From Candidatus Aquicultor primus (lineage in GTDB: Bacteria; Actinomycetota; Aquicultoria; Aquicultorales; Aquicultoraceae), in the NCBI GenBank assembly GCA_001767575.1, contig MELI01000017.1, positions 1,078 to 7,883 on the forward strand: a stretch of DNA of 6,806 nt, read 5' to 3'. A program made the position numbers and the translations under genes. The notes under the pieces were generated by a model. The model saw only the letters and a list, made by a program, of their open reading frames with translations. It had not been told where the DNA came from and searched no databases. Below, one piece after another: positions 1-5,314 of the stretch; the first letter of the stretch is position 1, and each line of letters begins with the position of its first letter.

Positions 1-723
1 CTGCCGGTGGTCGAGCCGGACGTTCGTCACCTGGAAGACTTCAAAGACGTGCTTGCCCCGAACTCTACTATGAAAGGTCCCGAGGACGCCTACTTCATGT
101 ATCGCGATATCGGCTGGGACAAAGACAAGGAACTCTTCCGCCGCTATAACTACCGCTACGACATCACGGTCATACAGGCCGGTGTCGTCGGGCGCGAACT
201 TGTAAAAACGGTCGGGCATTATCACCCGCCGGTTCCGGGGAGCGACGTCACCTTCCCCGAGGTCTACGAAGTCGTAAGCGGACGCGCCCATTACATCTGC
301 CAGAAGGTCGAGGGCAATAAAGTGCTCGAGATGTTCGTCGTCGAGGCGCTGCCCGGACAGAAGGTCGTCATCCCGCCGGGATACGGCCACATCACTATCA
401 ATCCCGAAAACGAGCCGCTAGTGATGAGCAACGTCACCGCCAGCGGTTTCAAGTCGATTTACGCGCCGCTCGAAGAAGCGGGCGGGGCTGCCTTTTACGA
501 GCTGGAGAACTTCAGCTGGGAGAAGAACGCGAACTATGAGATTGCCGGTGACCCGCAATGGGCCCGCGCCAACGAGGTACCCGACTTCGGCTTGACGGAG
601 GCGGTTCCCCTATACGTCGCGATAACGCAAAACCCCGAGAAGTTCGACTACCTGGTAAATCCGAAAGCGTACGCCGAGACCTTTGCCGGAGCGATTAAGC
701 TGACCGGAAGTCTTCTCGGCTAA
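1..723 (+). CDS. pgiA: Cupin-type glucose-6-phosphate isomerase (5' end cut by window edge)
   Basis: Predicted cytosolic metal-dependent interconversion of glucose 6-phosphate and fructose 6-phosphate, of the cupin family first known from archaea and unrelated to classical Pgi. Counting from the GTG at 7, the cupin core shows H71 and H73 (TVGHYHPP), E85 (FPEVYEVVSG) and H128 (VVIPPGYGHITINP). These correspond to the His-x-His, Glu and His metal ligands of the Pyrococcus enzyme as I recall it. About 12 residues separate the HxH pair from the Glu, some five more than in Pyrococcus. Visible length is 238 residues after the GTG, against about 190 for the archaeal protein; the extra is mainly a C-terminal tail from about residue 175. 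The frame is open to base 1 (Leu-Pro before the GTG) and there is no room for a ribosome-binding site, so the true start probably lies outside. The gene is convergent with the hem block and followed by a terminator. The family call is firm; the substrate follows from the family. Confidence 0.85.
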   Translation: MPVVEPDVRHLEDFKDVLAPNSTMKGPEDAYFMYRDIGWDKDKELFRRYNYRYDITVIQAGVVGRELVKTVGHYHPPVPGSDVTFPEVYEVVSGRAHYICQKVEGNKVLEMFVVEALPGQKVVIPPGYGHITINPENEPLVMSNVTASGFKSIYAPLEEAGGAAFYELENFSWEKNANYEIAGDPQWARANEVPDFGLTEAVPLYVAITQNPEKFDYLVNPKAYAETFAGAIKLTGSLLG

Positions 724-748
724 CATTTTTCCATTTAAGGGATACTGT

Positions 749-781
749 AGCGCCCGGCCATATCTAGCCGGGCGCTTTTTT
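749..781 (+). terminator. Rho-independent terminator of the isomerase gene
   Basis: A perfect 10-bp G+C-rich stem (AGCGCCCGGC at 749-758, GCCGGGCGCT at 767-776) encloses an 8-nt loop and runs into six T residues (776-781). It starts 25 nt after the isomerase stop codon. It has the right polarity to end + strand transcription before the convergent transposase/hem block. Confidence 0.9.
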
Positions 782-874
782 CTTAGCTGAGCTGCTTTTA
801 TTGCGTCTAAATAATTTCGCCAGCTATATTTATTTTTTCTAGCGTTCTATAGCGTTCGCCCTGTATCTTACACT

Positions 875-898
875 CGTAGCTCAGGGCTTCAGCCCTGA
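875..898 (+). repeat. REP element A, overlapping the transposase 3' end
   Basis: It begins CGTAGC and continues as a perfect hairpin, TCAGGGCT-TC-AGCCCTGA (881-898). The GTAG tetranucleotide at the foot of the palindrome is the hallmark of REPs served by RAYT enzymes. The hairpin half lies inside the transposase reading frame and supplies its stop codon. Confidence 0.85.
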
Positions 899-1375
899 AA
901 AAGGTTTCTGCCAAATGCTGCCCGAATATGGGTAATCTAGATAATGTGCTACTAGGTTGCCACGCACCGGGTTTTCCAAGATGTACTCGGATACCTTTTC
1001 GCTTGCCTCTTCTTCCCGTAGAACATGCTCATAATAGCTGCTTTGCCATAGCTTTTGCCCGGTGTCGCTCTTATATCGATATCCACTAACTTGTTTGAAG
1101 CGAGAAATAAAAGACTTAAGATTAGATTCCCCGTCTTGGCCTTCCGTCAAGAAATGCAAATGGTCGGGCATAAAACAAAAAGCGAGGACCCTAAACCTCG
1201 CCTTTTCTGAATATTCACATAAAACACCATACGTCATATCAACAACATCGGCAGCGCGAAACAAAACCTTCTTATCATAAACCGAAACTGTAACAAAATA
1301 GCGATACGGTCCTATATAATCAAAAGACTTAAGCCTGGTCCGTTTTGACCACTGTGTGTTGTTGTTAATGTGCAT
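881..1375 (-). CDS. REP-associated tyrosine transposase (RAYT, IS200/Y1 family)
   Basis: A 164-residue HUH-type single-strand nuclease, predicted to nick REP DNA with a tyrosine nucleophile. The core shows RYFVTVSVYDKKVLF (25-39), the metal-binding HUH motif H72-L-H74 within FCFMPDHLHFL (66-76), the segment LWQSSYYEHVLREEE (109-123) carrying the likely catalytic tyrosine (Y115, or its neighbour Y114), and the RAYT-type ending YILENPVRGNLVAHYLDYPYSGS (131-153, given by position). Length is normal for the family and the frame is intact. The ATG at 1375 is preceded by AGGGG at a 7-nt distance. The last six residues, FSGLKP, and the stop codon are encoded largely by REP A. Base composition is A+T richer than hemL and hemB, suggesting separate ancestry. 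It is codirectional with hemL, 160 nt downstream, so read-through expression is possible. Family assignment is confident; current activity is unknown. Confidence 0.93.
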   Translation of the reverse strand: MHINNNTQWSKRTRLKSFDYIGPYRYFVTVSVYDKKVLFRAADVVDMTYGVLCEYSEKARFRVLAFCFMPDHLHFLTEGQDGESNLKSFISRFKQVSGYRYKSDTGQKLWQSSYYEHVLREEEASEKVSEYILENPVRGNLVAHYLDYPYSGSIWQKPFSGLKP

Positions 1376-1381
1376 TATCAG

Positions 1382-1407
1382 ACCCCTACAGATTTCTTGT
1401 CAGGGGT
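1382..1407 (-). promoter_or_regulatory. Possible hairpin hiding the transposase ribosome-binding site
   Basis: Read on the minus strand, ACCCCT (1407-1402, inside REP B) can pair with AGGGGT (1387-1382, which contains the transposase Shine-Dalgarno sequence) across a 14-nt loop. All six pairs are Watson-Crick. The ACCCCT exists because REP B differs by one base from REP C. The fold competes with REP B's own hairpin, so the two could act as alternative states. The complementarity is seen directly; the regulatory role is inference. Confidence 0.35.
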
Positions 1408-1423
1408 AAAGCCCTGAGCTACG
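1400..1423 (-). repeat. REP element B (inverted orientation)
   Basis: This 24-nt element matches the reverse complement of REP C except for one base: GGGG where C predicts GGGC. The change leaves a 6-bp stem, TCAGGG/CCCTGA, with one mismatch above it. The CTACG end (1419-1423) is followed by TTGTTTGTGC, which recurs almost unchanged after REP D, so the copying unit extends beyond the palindrome. Confidence 0.85.
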
Positions 1424-1440
1424 TTGTTTGTGCACATTCT

Positions 1441-1464
1441 CGTAGCTCAGGGCTTTAGCCCTGA
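1441..1464 (+). repeat. REP element C
   Basis: CGTAGC is followed by TCAGGGCTTTAGCCCTGA, with a 7-bp perfect stem and a 4-nt loop (or 8 bp with a 2-nt loop). It differs from REP A by one loop base. It starts exactly 41 nt after REP B and points the opposite way, with the two GTAG ends facing each other across a 17-nt spacer. Confidence 0.85.
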
Positions 1465-1481
1465 CTGTCCCTTAATAATCA

Positions 1482-1505
1482 TCAGCCCTAAAGGGCTGAG
1501 CTACG
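1482..1505 (-). repeat. REP element D (compensated stem)
   Basis: TCAGCCCTAAAGGGCTGA followed by GCTACG. Relative to REP C read in reverse complement, two stem G residues became C and their two partners became G, so full pairing is kept. It starts exactly 41 nt after REP C, in inverted orientation, 30 nt beyond the hemL stop codon. It could also slow transcription leaving hemL, though no T-tract follows on the minus strand. Confidence 0.85.
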
Positions 1506-1535
1506 TTGTTTATGCGTGCTGGGCTGCGCTGCGAG

Positions 1536-2819
1536 TTACAGCGACTTAAGCGCCGTGCGGGCCGCTTCGATGGTGCGGTCTATATCATCTTCGGTATGCG
1601 CGGCCGAGACGAAGGACGCTTCGAATTGCGACGGCGCCAGGTTTATCCCCTGCTCGAGCATCGACTTGAAGTACGCTCCAAAGCGCGCGGTATCGGACTT
1701 CTTGGCGCTCTGGTAGTCGAAGACGGGCTCGTCGGTAAAGAACATGCAACTGAGTGAGCCGACTCTGGTAAACTGCGCCGCGATTCCCGCTTCTGCGGCG
1801 GCTGATTTAAGACCGTCGCTAAAGCGCGCGCCCGTCTTGTCGAGCTGCTCATAGACAGCCGGGTTCTTGAGAATGTTGAGTAGCGTGAGGCCCGCAGTCA
1901 TCGCTATGGGGTTGCCGGAGAGCGTACCCGCCTGGTAGACCGCCCCCACCGGAGCAATCGCGTCCATGATGTCGGCGCGCCCGCCGAAAGCGCCGACCGG
2001 GAAGCCGCCGCCGATTATCTTGCCGAGACAAGTAAGATCGGGCATGACATTATAATATTGCTGCGCGCCGCCGTAGCCTACGCGAAATCCGGTTATGACC
2101 TCGTCGAAAATCAAGACCTCACCGTGTTCTTGAGTGATTTTGCGCAGACCCGCCAGGAAACCGTCTTTCGGCGGGATGACCCCCGCGTTGCCGGCGATGG
2201 GCTCGATGATTACCGCCGCGATATTTTCGTGCTCCTCGCGGATGAGCTTCTCTACCGCCGCCAAGTCGTTATATGGAAGGTTGATGGTATCTTGCGCGGC
2301 GCCCTTGGTGACGCCGGGGCTATCGGGCAGCCCGAGCGTGGTCACGCCCGAGCCCGCTTGCACCAGCAAGCTGTCGGAATGGCCGTGATAGCATCCCTCG
2401 AACTTCACCAACTTGCTTCGCCCGGTAAAACCGCGGGCGAGACGTATCGCGCTCATAGTCGCTTCGGTTCCCGAGCTTACCATCCTCACCTTTTCAATCG
2501 ACGGCACGGCGTCGACAACCGCTTTGGCCATCTCCACTTCGAGCTCGGTCGGCGCGCCAAAGCTCGTCCCGTTTTCGAGCGCGGCGCGCACCGCCGTATT
2601 TATCTCGTCATTGGCGTGCCCAAGAATCATCGGACCCCACGATGCGACATAATCGATGTACTCATTGCCGTCCACATCATAAATCTTGGAGCCCTTTGCC
2701 TTTGCGATGAAAAGCGGGGTCAAGCCGACCGATTTGAATGCGCGAACCGGGCTGTTGACGCCCCCCGGGATGACCTGCTGAGCCTGCTTGAAGAGCTCTT
2801 GCGACCTGGATATGTTCAT
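1536..2819 (-). CDS. hemL: Glutamate-1-semialdehyde 2,1-aminomutase
   Basis: This cytosolic PLP enzyme converts glutamate-1-semialdehyde, made by glutamyl-tRNA reductase HemA (not in the window), into 5-aminolevulinate, the first committed tetrapyrrole precursor of the C5 pathway. The 427-residue protein is full length for the family. It shows the N-terminal [11 protein letters not shown] (18-28), the phosphate-binding SSGTEA (115-120), YHGHSDS (144-150), the PLP-contacting FDEVITGFR (238-246) and the Schiff-base lysine K267 in [17 protein letters not shown]. The ATG start is backed by GGAGG (2826-2830) six nt upstream. It is the last hem gene of the minus-strand block, separated from the radical SAM gene by 191 nt that carry hairpin and operator-like sequences, so it may have its own promoter. 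No strong terminator follows; only REP palindromes separate it from the transposase. Assignment is very secure. Confidence 0.98.
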   Translation of the reverse strand: MNISRSQELFKQAQQVIPGGVNSPVRAFKSVGLTPLFIAKAKGSKIYDVDGNEYIDYVASWGPMILGHANDEINTAVRAALENGTSFGAPTELEVEMAKAVVDAVPSIEKVRMVSSGTEATMSAIRLARGFTGRSKLVKFEGCYHGHSDSLLVQAGSGVTTLGLPDSPGVTKGAAQDTINLPYNDLAAVEKLIREEHENIAAVIIEPIAGNAGVIPPKDGFLAGLRKITQEHGEVLIFDEVITGFRVGYGGAQQYYNVMPDLTCLGKIIGGGFPVGAFGGRADIMDAIAPVGAVYQAGTLSGNPIAMTAGLTLLNILKNPAVYEQLDKTGARFSDGLKSAAAEAGIAAQFTRVGSLSCMFFTDEPVFDYQSAKKSDTARFGAYFKSMLEQGINLAPSQFEASFVSAAHTEDDIDRTIEAARTALKSL

Positions 2820-2882
2820 AGCCTACCTCCGTTTATCAAACAATAACAATATGAACTATTTATGCACACTTGACCACTTAAA

Positions 2883-2907
2883 ATATACATTATATTGTAC
2901 TGTATAT
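2883..2907. promoter_or_regulatory. Operator-like dyad upstream of hemL
   Basis: ATATACA (2883-2889) and TGTATAT (2901-2907) form a perfect inverted repeat around 11 nt. The left arm touches a minus-strand TATAAT (2894-2889), about 70 nt before the hemL start. No convincing -35 hexamer lies 16-18 nt upstream of that TATAAT. The symmetry suits a dimeric regulator, but the region is very A+T rich, so chance is a real alternative. Confidence 0.3.
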
Positions 2908-2940
2908 CTTAACAGTGCATTACATTGGCCTGTTCTTATA

Positions 2941-2971
2941 ATAATCCCAAGCTTTAGGAGCTTGGGATTAT
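2941..2971 (-). terminator. Hairpin between the radical SAM gene and hemL: terminator or hemL leader stem
   Basis: A perfect 13-bp stem (2941-2953 with 2959-2971; core AATCCCAAGCT/AGCTTGGGATT) encloses the 5-nt loop TTAGG. It lies about 40 nt past the radical SAM stop codon. On the minus strand it is followed only by TATAAGAACA, a poor T-tract, so termination would be weak. If the TATAAT at 2972-2967 is a working -10, the new transcript would begin inside this element. Confidence 0.5.
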
Positions 2972-2995
2972 ATTGATAACCATTCTCAATTAATA
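2967..2995 (-). promoter_or_regulatory. Candidate hemL promoter with a Fur-like 7-1-7 operator in the spacer
   Basis: On the minus strand a perfect TATAAT (2972-2967) is preceded by the 17-nt TTGAGAATGGTTATCAA (2989-2973). Its core TGAGAAT-G-GTTATCA matches the Fur 7-1-7 consensus TGATAAT-N-ATTATCA at 12 of 14 specified positions. The box fills exactly the 17 bp expected between -35 and -10, a classic place for repression. The -35 hexamer itself (TATTAA, 2995-2990) is poor. The leader to hemL would be about 140 nt. This suggests iron-dependent control of 5-aminolevulinate supply, which is inference; PerR or Zur relatives fit less well by sequence. Confidence 0.4.
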
Positions 2996-3010
2996 AACGT
3001 TAACTATATA

Positions 3011-4162
3011 TTAACAGCCCGGCGCGCCGCAGCCCGACCCGGTCGCCGCTGCTCGCTTGCCCGCCTTCGGCTCGTAGACGCAGTACGGTTCCTCAGCGAG
3101 ATAGTCGCCGGTGACCTCGAAGGCGCGCGCGCGGCAACCGCCGCAGACCCGCTTGAACTCGCAGATACCGCATTTGCCTTTCAATTTATCGTAATCGCGT
3201 AAGTCGGTGAAGAGCGGTGACGTCTCCCAAACCTCCTTGAAAGACTGCTCTTTAATATTGCCGGCCGCTTTCTCGAAGTAACCGCAAGCTTGAACCTGCC
3301 CGACATGGCTTATAAAGCAGAACCCGATTCCACCGAGGCAACCCCTCGTCATAGTCTCGAGGCCGCGTGAGGCGTGCGGGTGCCCGGCCATCATCTTCGA
3401 AGCTTTCTCTCCGTCTTCCTTCGCCCGCTGGTGCATTATCCTGAAATAGTGCGGCGCGTCGGTCGGCTTGAAAAAGATATCTTTTTCTACTTTTTGCATG
3501 TCATAGACCCAATTTAGGGTGCGCTCGTAATCCTCGGGCGGGAGCTCCTGCTCTTCGAGGTCTTTACCGCGTCCTGTCGGAACGAGCAAGAAGGGATGGA
3601 AAGCGACCGCGCCGACCTCTTTTGAGAATTTCAGAAGGTCGTCGAGGTAATCGACGTTGAGTTTTGTGATGGTCGAGTTTATCTGGACCTCGACGCCGGC
3701 TTCCTGGGCTATTTTGATGCCTCTTACGGCCTGCTCGAACGCGCCGGTCAGACCCCTGAACTCGTCGTGTTTCTCGGCGGTCGGAAAATCGATGCTCACG
3801 CTCATCCTGGGGATGCCGACTTCTTTGAGTTTGGCGGCGATTTCCGGGGTCATAAGCGTGGCGTTCGTTCCAAGTACCATGCGAAGCCCGATTTCCCGGC
3901 CGTACTTTGCTATCTCGTAGAAATCCGGGCGCGCGAGCGGCTCGCCGCCGGTCAGGATTATAATCGGGTTGCTAAACGATTTAATATTATCTAGAAGCGC
4001 TTTGGCTTCATCGGTCGTTAATTCTCCCTCGTAGTGTCCGTGTTTGGCGGATGCGCGGCAATGGACACATGCCAGATTGCAGCTTCGCGTAATCTCCCAA
4101 GCGATCATCCTCGGTGGGGGCACGGCACCCGGGGTAGCTTTGGTCTCTTCCGCTTCGTCCAC
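3011..4162 (-). CDS. ahbD: AhbD-like radical SAM heme b synthase (Fe-coproporphyrin III decarboxylase)
   Basis: Probably the last step of siroheme-dependent heme synthesis: oxidative decarboxylation of two propionates of Fe-coproporphyrin III to the vinyl groups of heme b. The 383-residue protein opens with AWEITRSCNLACVHCRASA (21-39), holding the radical SAM triad C28, C32 and C35. TGGEPLARPD (71-80) is the SAM-contacting GGE motif. The C-terminal half (RGCLGGIGFCFISHVGQVQ at 273-291, C293, C331-x2-C334-x5-C340-x2-C343, C361) is a SPASM/Twitch-like region able to hold an extra 4Fe-4S cluster. The AWEITRSCNL type of start fits NirJ2/AhbD rather than AhbC, whose start I recall as VVWNxTRRCNL. 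A Cys-containing tail, GSGCGAPGC, ends the protein. The GTG start is supported by AGGAGG five nt upstream. It lies between hemB and hemL; AhbA, AhbB and AhbC are not visible. A related porphyrin or peptide-modifying radical SAM role remains possible. Confidence 0.8.
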   Translation of the reverse strand: MDEAEETKATPGAVPPPRMIAWEITRSCNLACVHCRASAKHGHYEGELTTDEAKALLDNIKSFSNPIIILTGGEPLARPDFYEIAKYGREIGLRMVLGTNATLMTPEIAAKLKEVGIPRMSVSIDFPTAEKHDEFRGLTGAFEQAVRGIKIAQEAGVEVQINSTITKLNVDYLDDLLKFSKEVGAVAFHPFLLVPTGRGKDLEEQELPPEDYERTLNWVYDMQKVEKDIFFKPTDAPHYFRIMHQRAKEDGEKASKMMAGHPHASRGLETMTRGCLGGIGFCFISHVGQVQACGYFEKAAGNIKEQSFKEVWETSPLFTDLRDYDKLKGKCGICEFKRVCGGCRARAFEVTGDYLAEEPYCVYEPKAGKRAAATGSGCGAPGC

Positions 4163-4263
4163 AAAAACCTCCTAAATTAGCCGGCGCTCTGTCGACTCGC
4201 GCCAACACATCTGACTTACTTTAAGCACATCTACGCCAGGCGTGACATGCTCATACTCACACT

Positions 4264-4274
4264 ATTATATACCA
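4264..4274 (-). promoter_or_regulatory. Possible internal promoter for the radical SAM gene
   Basis: The 156-nt gap between hemB and the radical SAM gene contains, on the minus strand, TGGTATATAAT (4274-4264). It can be read as an extended -10 (TGG-TATATA) or as a plain TATAAT, about 100 nt before the GTG start. No -35 is recognisable at the usual distance. An 11-nt palindrome ACGCCAGGCGT (4233-4243) lies just downstream and could be an operator. No terminator is seen here, so read-through from hemB is also likely. Confidence 0.3.
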
Positions 4275-4318
4275 TTATTTGCCAGCACGCTCGGCGTAAT
4301 CGCCCGCCTGTGACACCC

Positions 4319-5293
4319 TTATTCGCTCAACCACCTCGCGGCGTCCTTGGCATGATATGTGATGATGATATCGGCGCCGGCGCGCTTGATGCCGGTCAGA
4401 ATCTCCAGGGCGATTTTCTTCTCGTCTATCCACCCTTTTTCGGCCGCCGCTTTTACCATAGAGAACTCGCCGCTGACGTTGTACGCGGCGGTCGGGTAGC
4501 CGAATTCCTTCTTAATCATATATATCAAATCAAGGCAGCTCAAAGCCGGTTTTACCATGACGATGTCGGCGCCTTCCTCGATGTCGAGCGCGGTCTCACG
4601 CAACGCCTCGAGGCTGTTGGCTGCGTCCATCTGGTACGATTTGCGGTCGCCGAACTGCGGAGTCGATTCCGCCGCTTCCCTGAACGGCCCGTAAAACGCC
4701 GAGGCTTGCTTCGCCGAATACGCCATAATCGGGATGTTGTCGTGGCGGTTCGCGTCGAGCCCTGCGCGGAGAGCGCTTACGCGCCCATCCATCATATCGG
4801 ATGGCGCGACCATGTCGGCGCCGGCATCCGCATGGGAGACGGCCATCTTTGCCAGGAGTTCGAGCGTGACATCGTTTAATATCTCGCCCTCGCGCACGAT
4901 GCCGCAATGGCCGTGGCTGGTAAACTCGCAGAGGCAGACATCGGTCACGACTATTAGATTGGGGACTTCTTTCTTGATGGCGCGAATCGCTTGCTGGACG
5001 ATTCCGTCATCGTCATAGGCGCCCGAGCCCGCTTCGTCTTTAGACTCGGGTATGCCGAAGAGAATGACCGCCGGTATCCCGAGGTCGCGAACTTCTTTCG
5101 CCTCTTCGATGATGAGCTCGACCGACATCTGGTAATTGCCGGGCATCGAGGATATCTCTTTTTTGAAACCCTCGCCCGGGGCGACGAAGAGCGGGTAGAT
5201 GAAGTCATCTACGCTCAGGGACGTCTCCCGTATCATCCTGCGTAAGTTTTCATTGGCGCGCAGTCTGCGCGGCCGGTAATCTGGAAAATTCAT
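4319..5293 (-). CDS. hemB: Porphobilinogen synthase (5-aminolevulinate dehydratase)
   Basis: Condenses two 5-aminolevulinate molecules into porphobilinogen in the cytosol. The 324-residue protein has both active-site lysines, K195 ([16 protein letters not shown]) and K248 (VMVKPALS), and the zinc-site cysteines C120, C122 and C130 ([14 protein letters not shown]), marking the zinc-dependent class. The ATG at 5293 is the start: GGAGG (5302-5306) lies nine nt upstream. A longer frame from a TTG at 5308 would place that ribosome-binding site inside the coding region and add five residues without family support. The cobA-hemD stop is 21 nt upstream, so the two genes are very probably cotranscribed and possibly translationally coupled. 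After K248 the sequence reads PALSCLDLI, where KPALSYLD is usual, and later SGEF for SGEY. Both look like conservative drift rather than inactivation. Confidence 0.97.
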   Translation of the reverse strand: MNFPDYRPRRLRANENLRRMIRETSLSVDDFIYPLFVAPGEGFKKEISSMPGNYQMSVELIIEEAKEVRDLGIPAVILFGIPESKDEAGSGAYDDDGIVQQAIRAIKKEVPNLIVVTDVCLCEFTSHGHCGIVREGEILNDVTLELLAKMAVSHADAGADMVAPSDMMDGRVSALRAGLDANRHDNIPIMAYSAKQASAFYGPFREAAESTPQFGDRKSYQMDAANSLEALRETALDIEEGADIVMVKPALSCLDLIYMIKKEFGYPTAAYNVSGEFSMVKAAAEKGWIDEKKIALEILTGIKRAGADIIITYHAKDAARWLSE

Positions 5294-5301
5294 GCGCCAT
5301 C

Positions 5302-5306
5302 CCTCC
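5302..5306 (-). promoter_or_regulatory. hemB: Ribosome-binding site that fixes the hemB start
   Basis: GGAGG on the minus strand, followed by GATGGCGC-like spacing to the ATG at 5293. An in-frame TTG at 5308 overlaps this motif and is therefore not the start. An ATG at 5300 is out of frame. Confidence 0.8.
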
Positions 5307-5314
5307 AAAACCTC

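Larger units (their letters stand above)
875..1505 (-). mobile_element. RAYT-REP module (REP-associated tyrosine transposase with four REP palindromes)
   Basis: One IS200-like transposase gene (881-1375) lies with four copies of a 24-nt palindromic element: 875-898, 1400-1423, 1441-1464 and 1482-1505. The copies nearest the gene on each side point in opposite directions, so the gene is bracketed by an inverted pair. The block lies between the convergent ends of the isomerase and hemL, a typical tolerated site for such elements, and its coding part is visibly more A+T rich than the flanking genes. RAYTs are thought to be domesticated and to mobilise REP elements rather than themselves. No target-site duplication was recognised, so the outer limits are simply the outermost REPs. 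Confidence 0.8.

Noticed and set aside
840..857. Tandem TAGCGTTC at 840-847 and 850-857 beside REP A
   Set aside because: Two 8-mers ten bases apart with no further copies or link to the element ends; too short to support a cleavage or binding site.
1400..1505. Small CRISPR array
   Set aside because: Repeats alternate in orientation, are near-perfect palindromes carrying GTAG, recur beside a RAYT gene, and there are only three with 17-nt spacers; no cas genes are present.
2058..2846. Long open frame (262 codons) on the + strand antisense to hemL
   Set aside because: It mirrors hemL codon structure in G+C-rich DNA, has no recognisable family and no ribosome-binding site, and lies entirely over a secure gene.
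4247..4879. 210-codon + strand frame opposite hemB
   Set aside because: It is a shadow of hemB, with no family resemblance and an implausible composition.
5306..5308. TTG as the hemB start
   Set aside because: It overlaps the GGAGG ribosome-binding site that serves the ATG at 5293.
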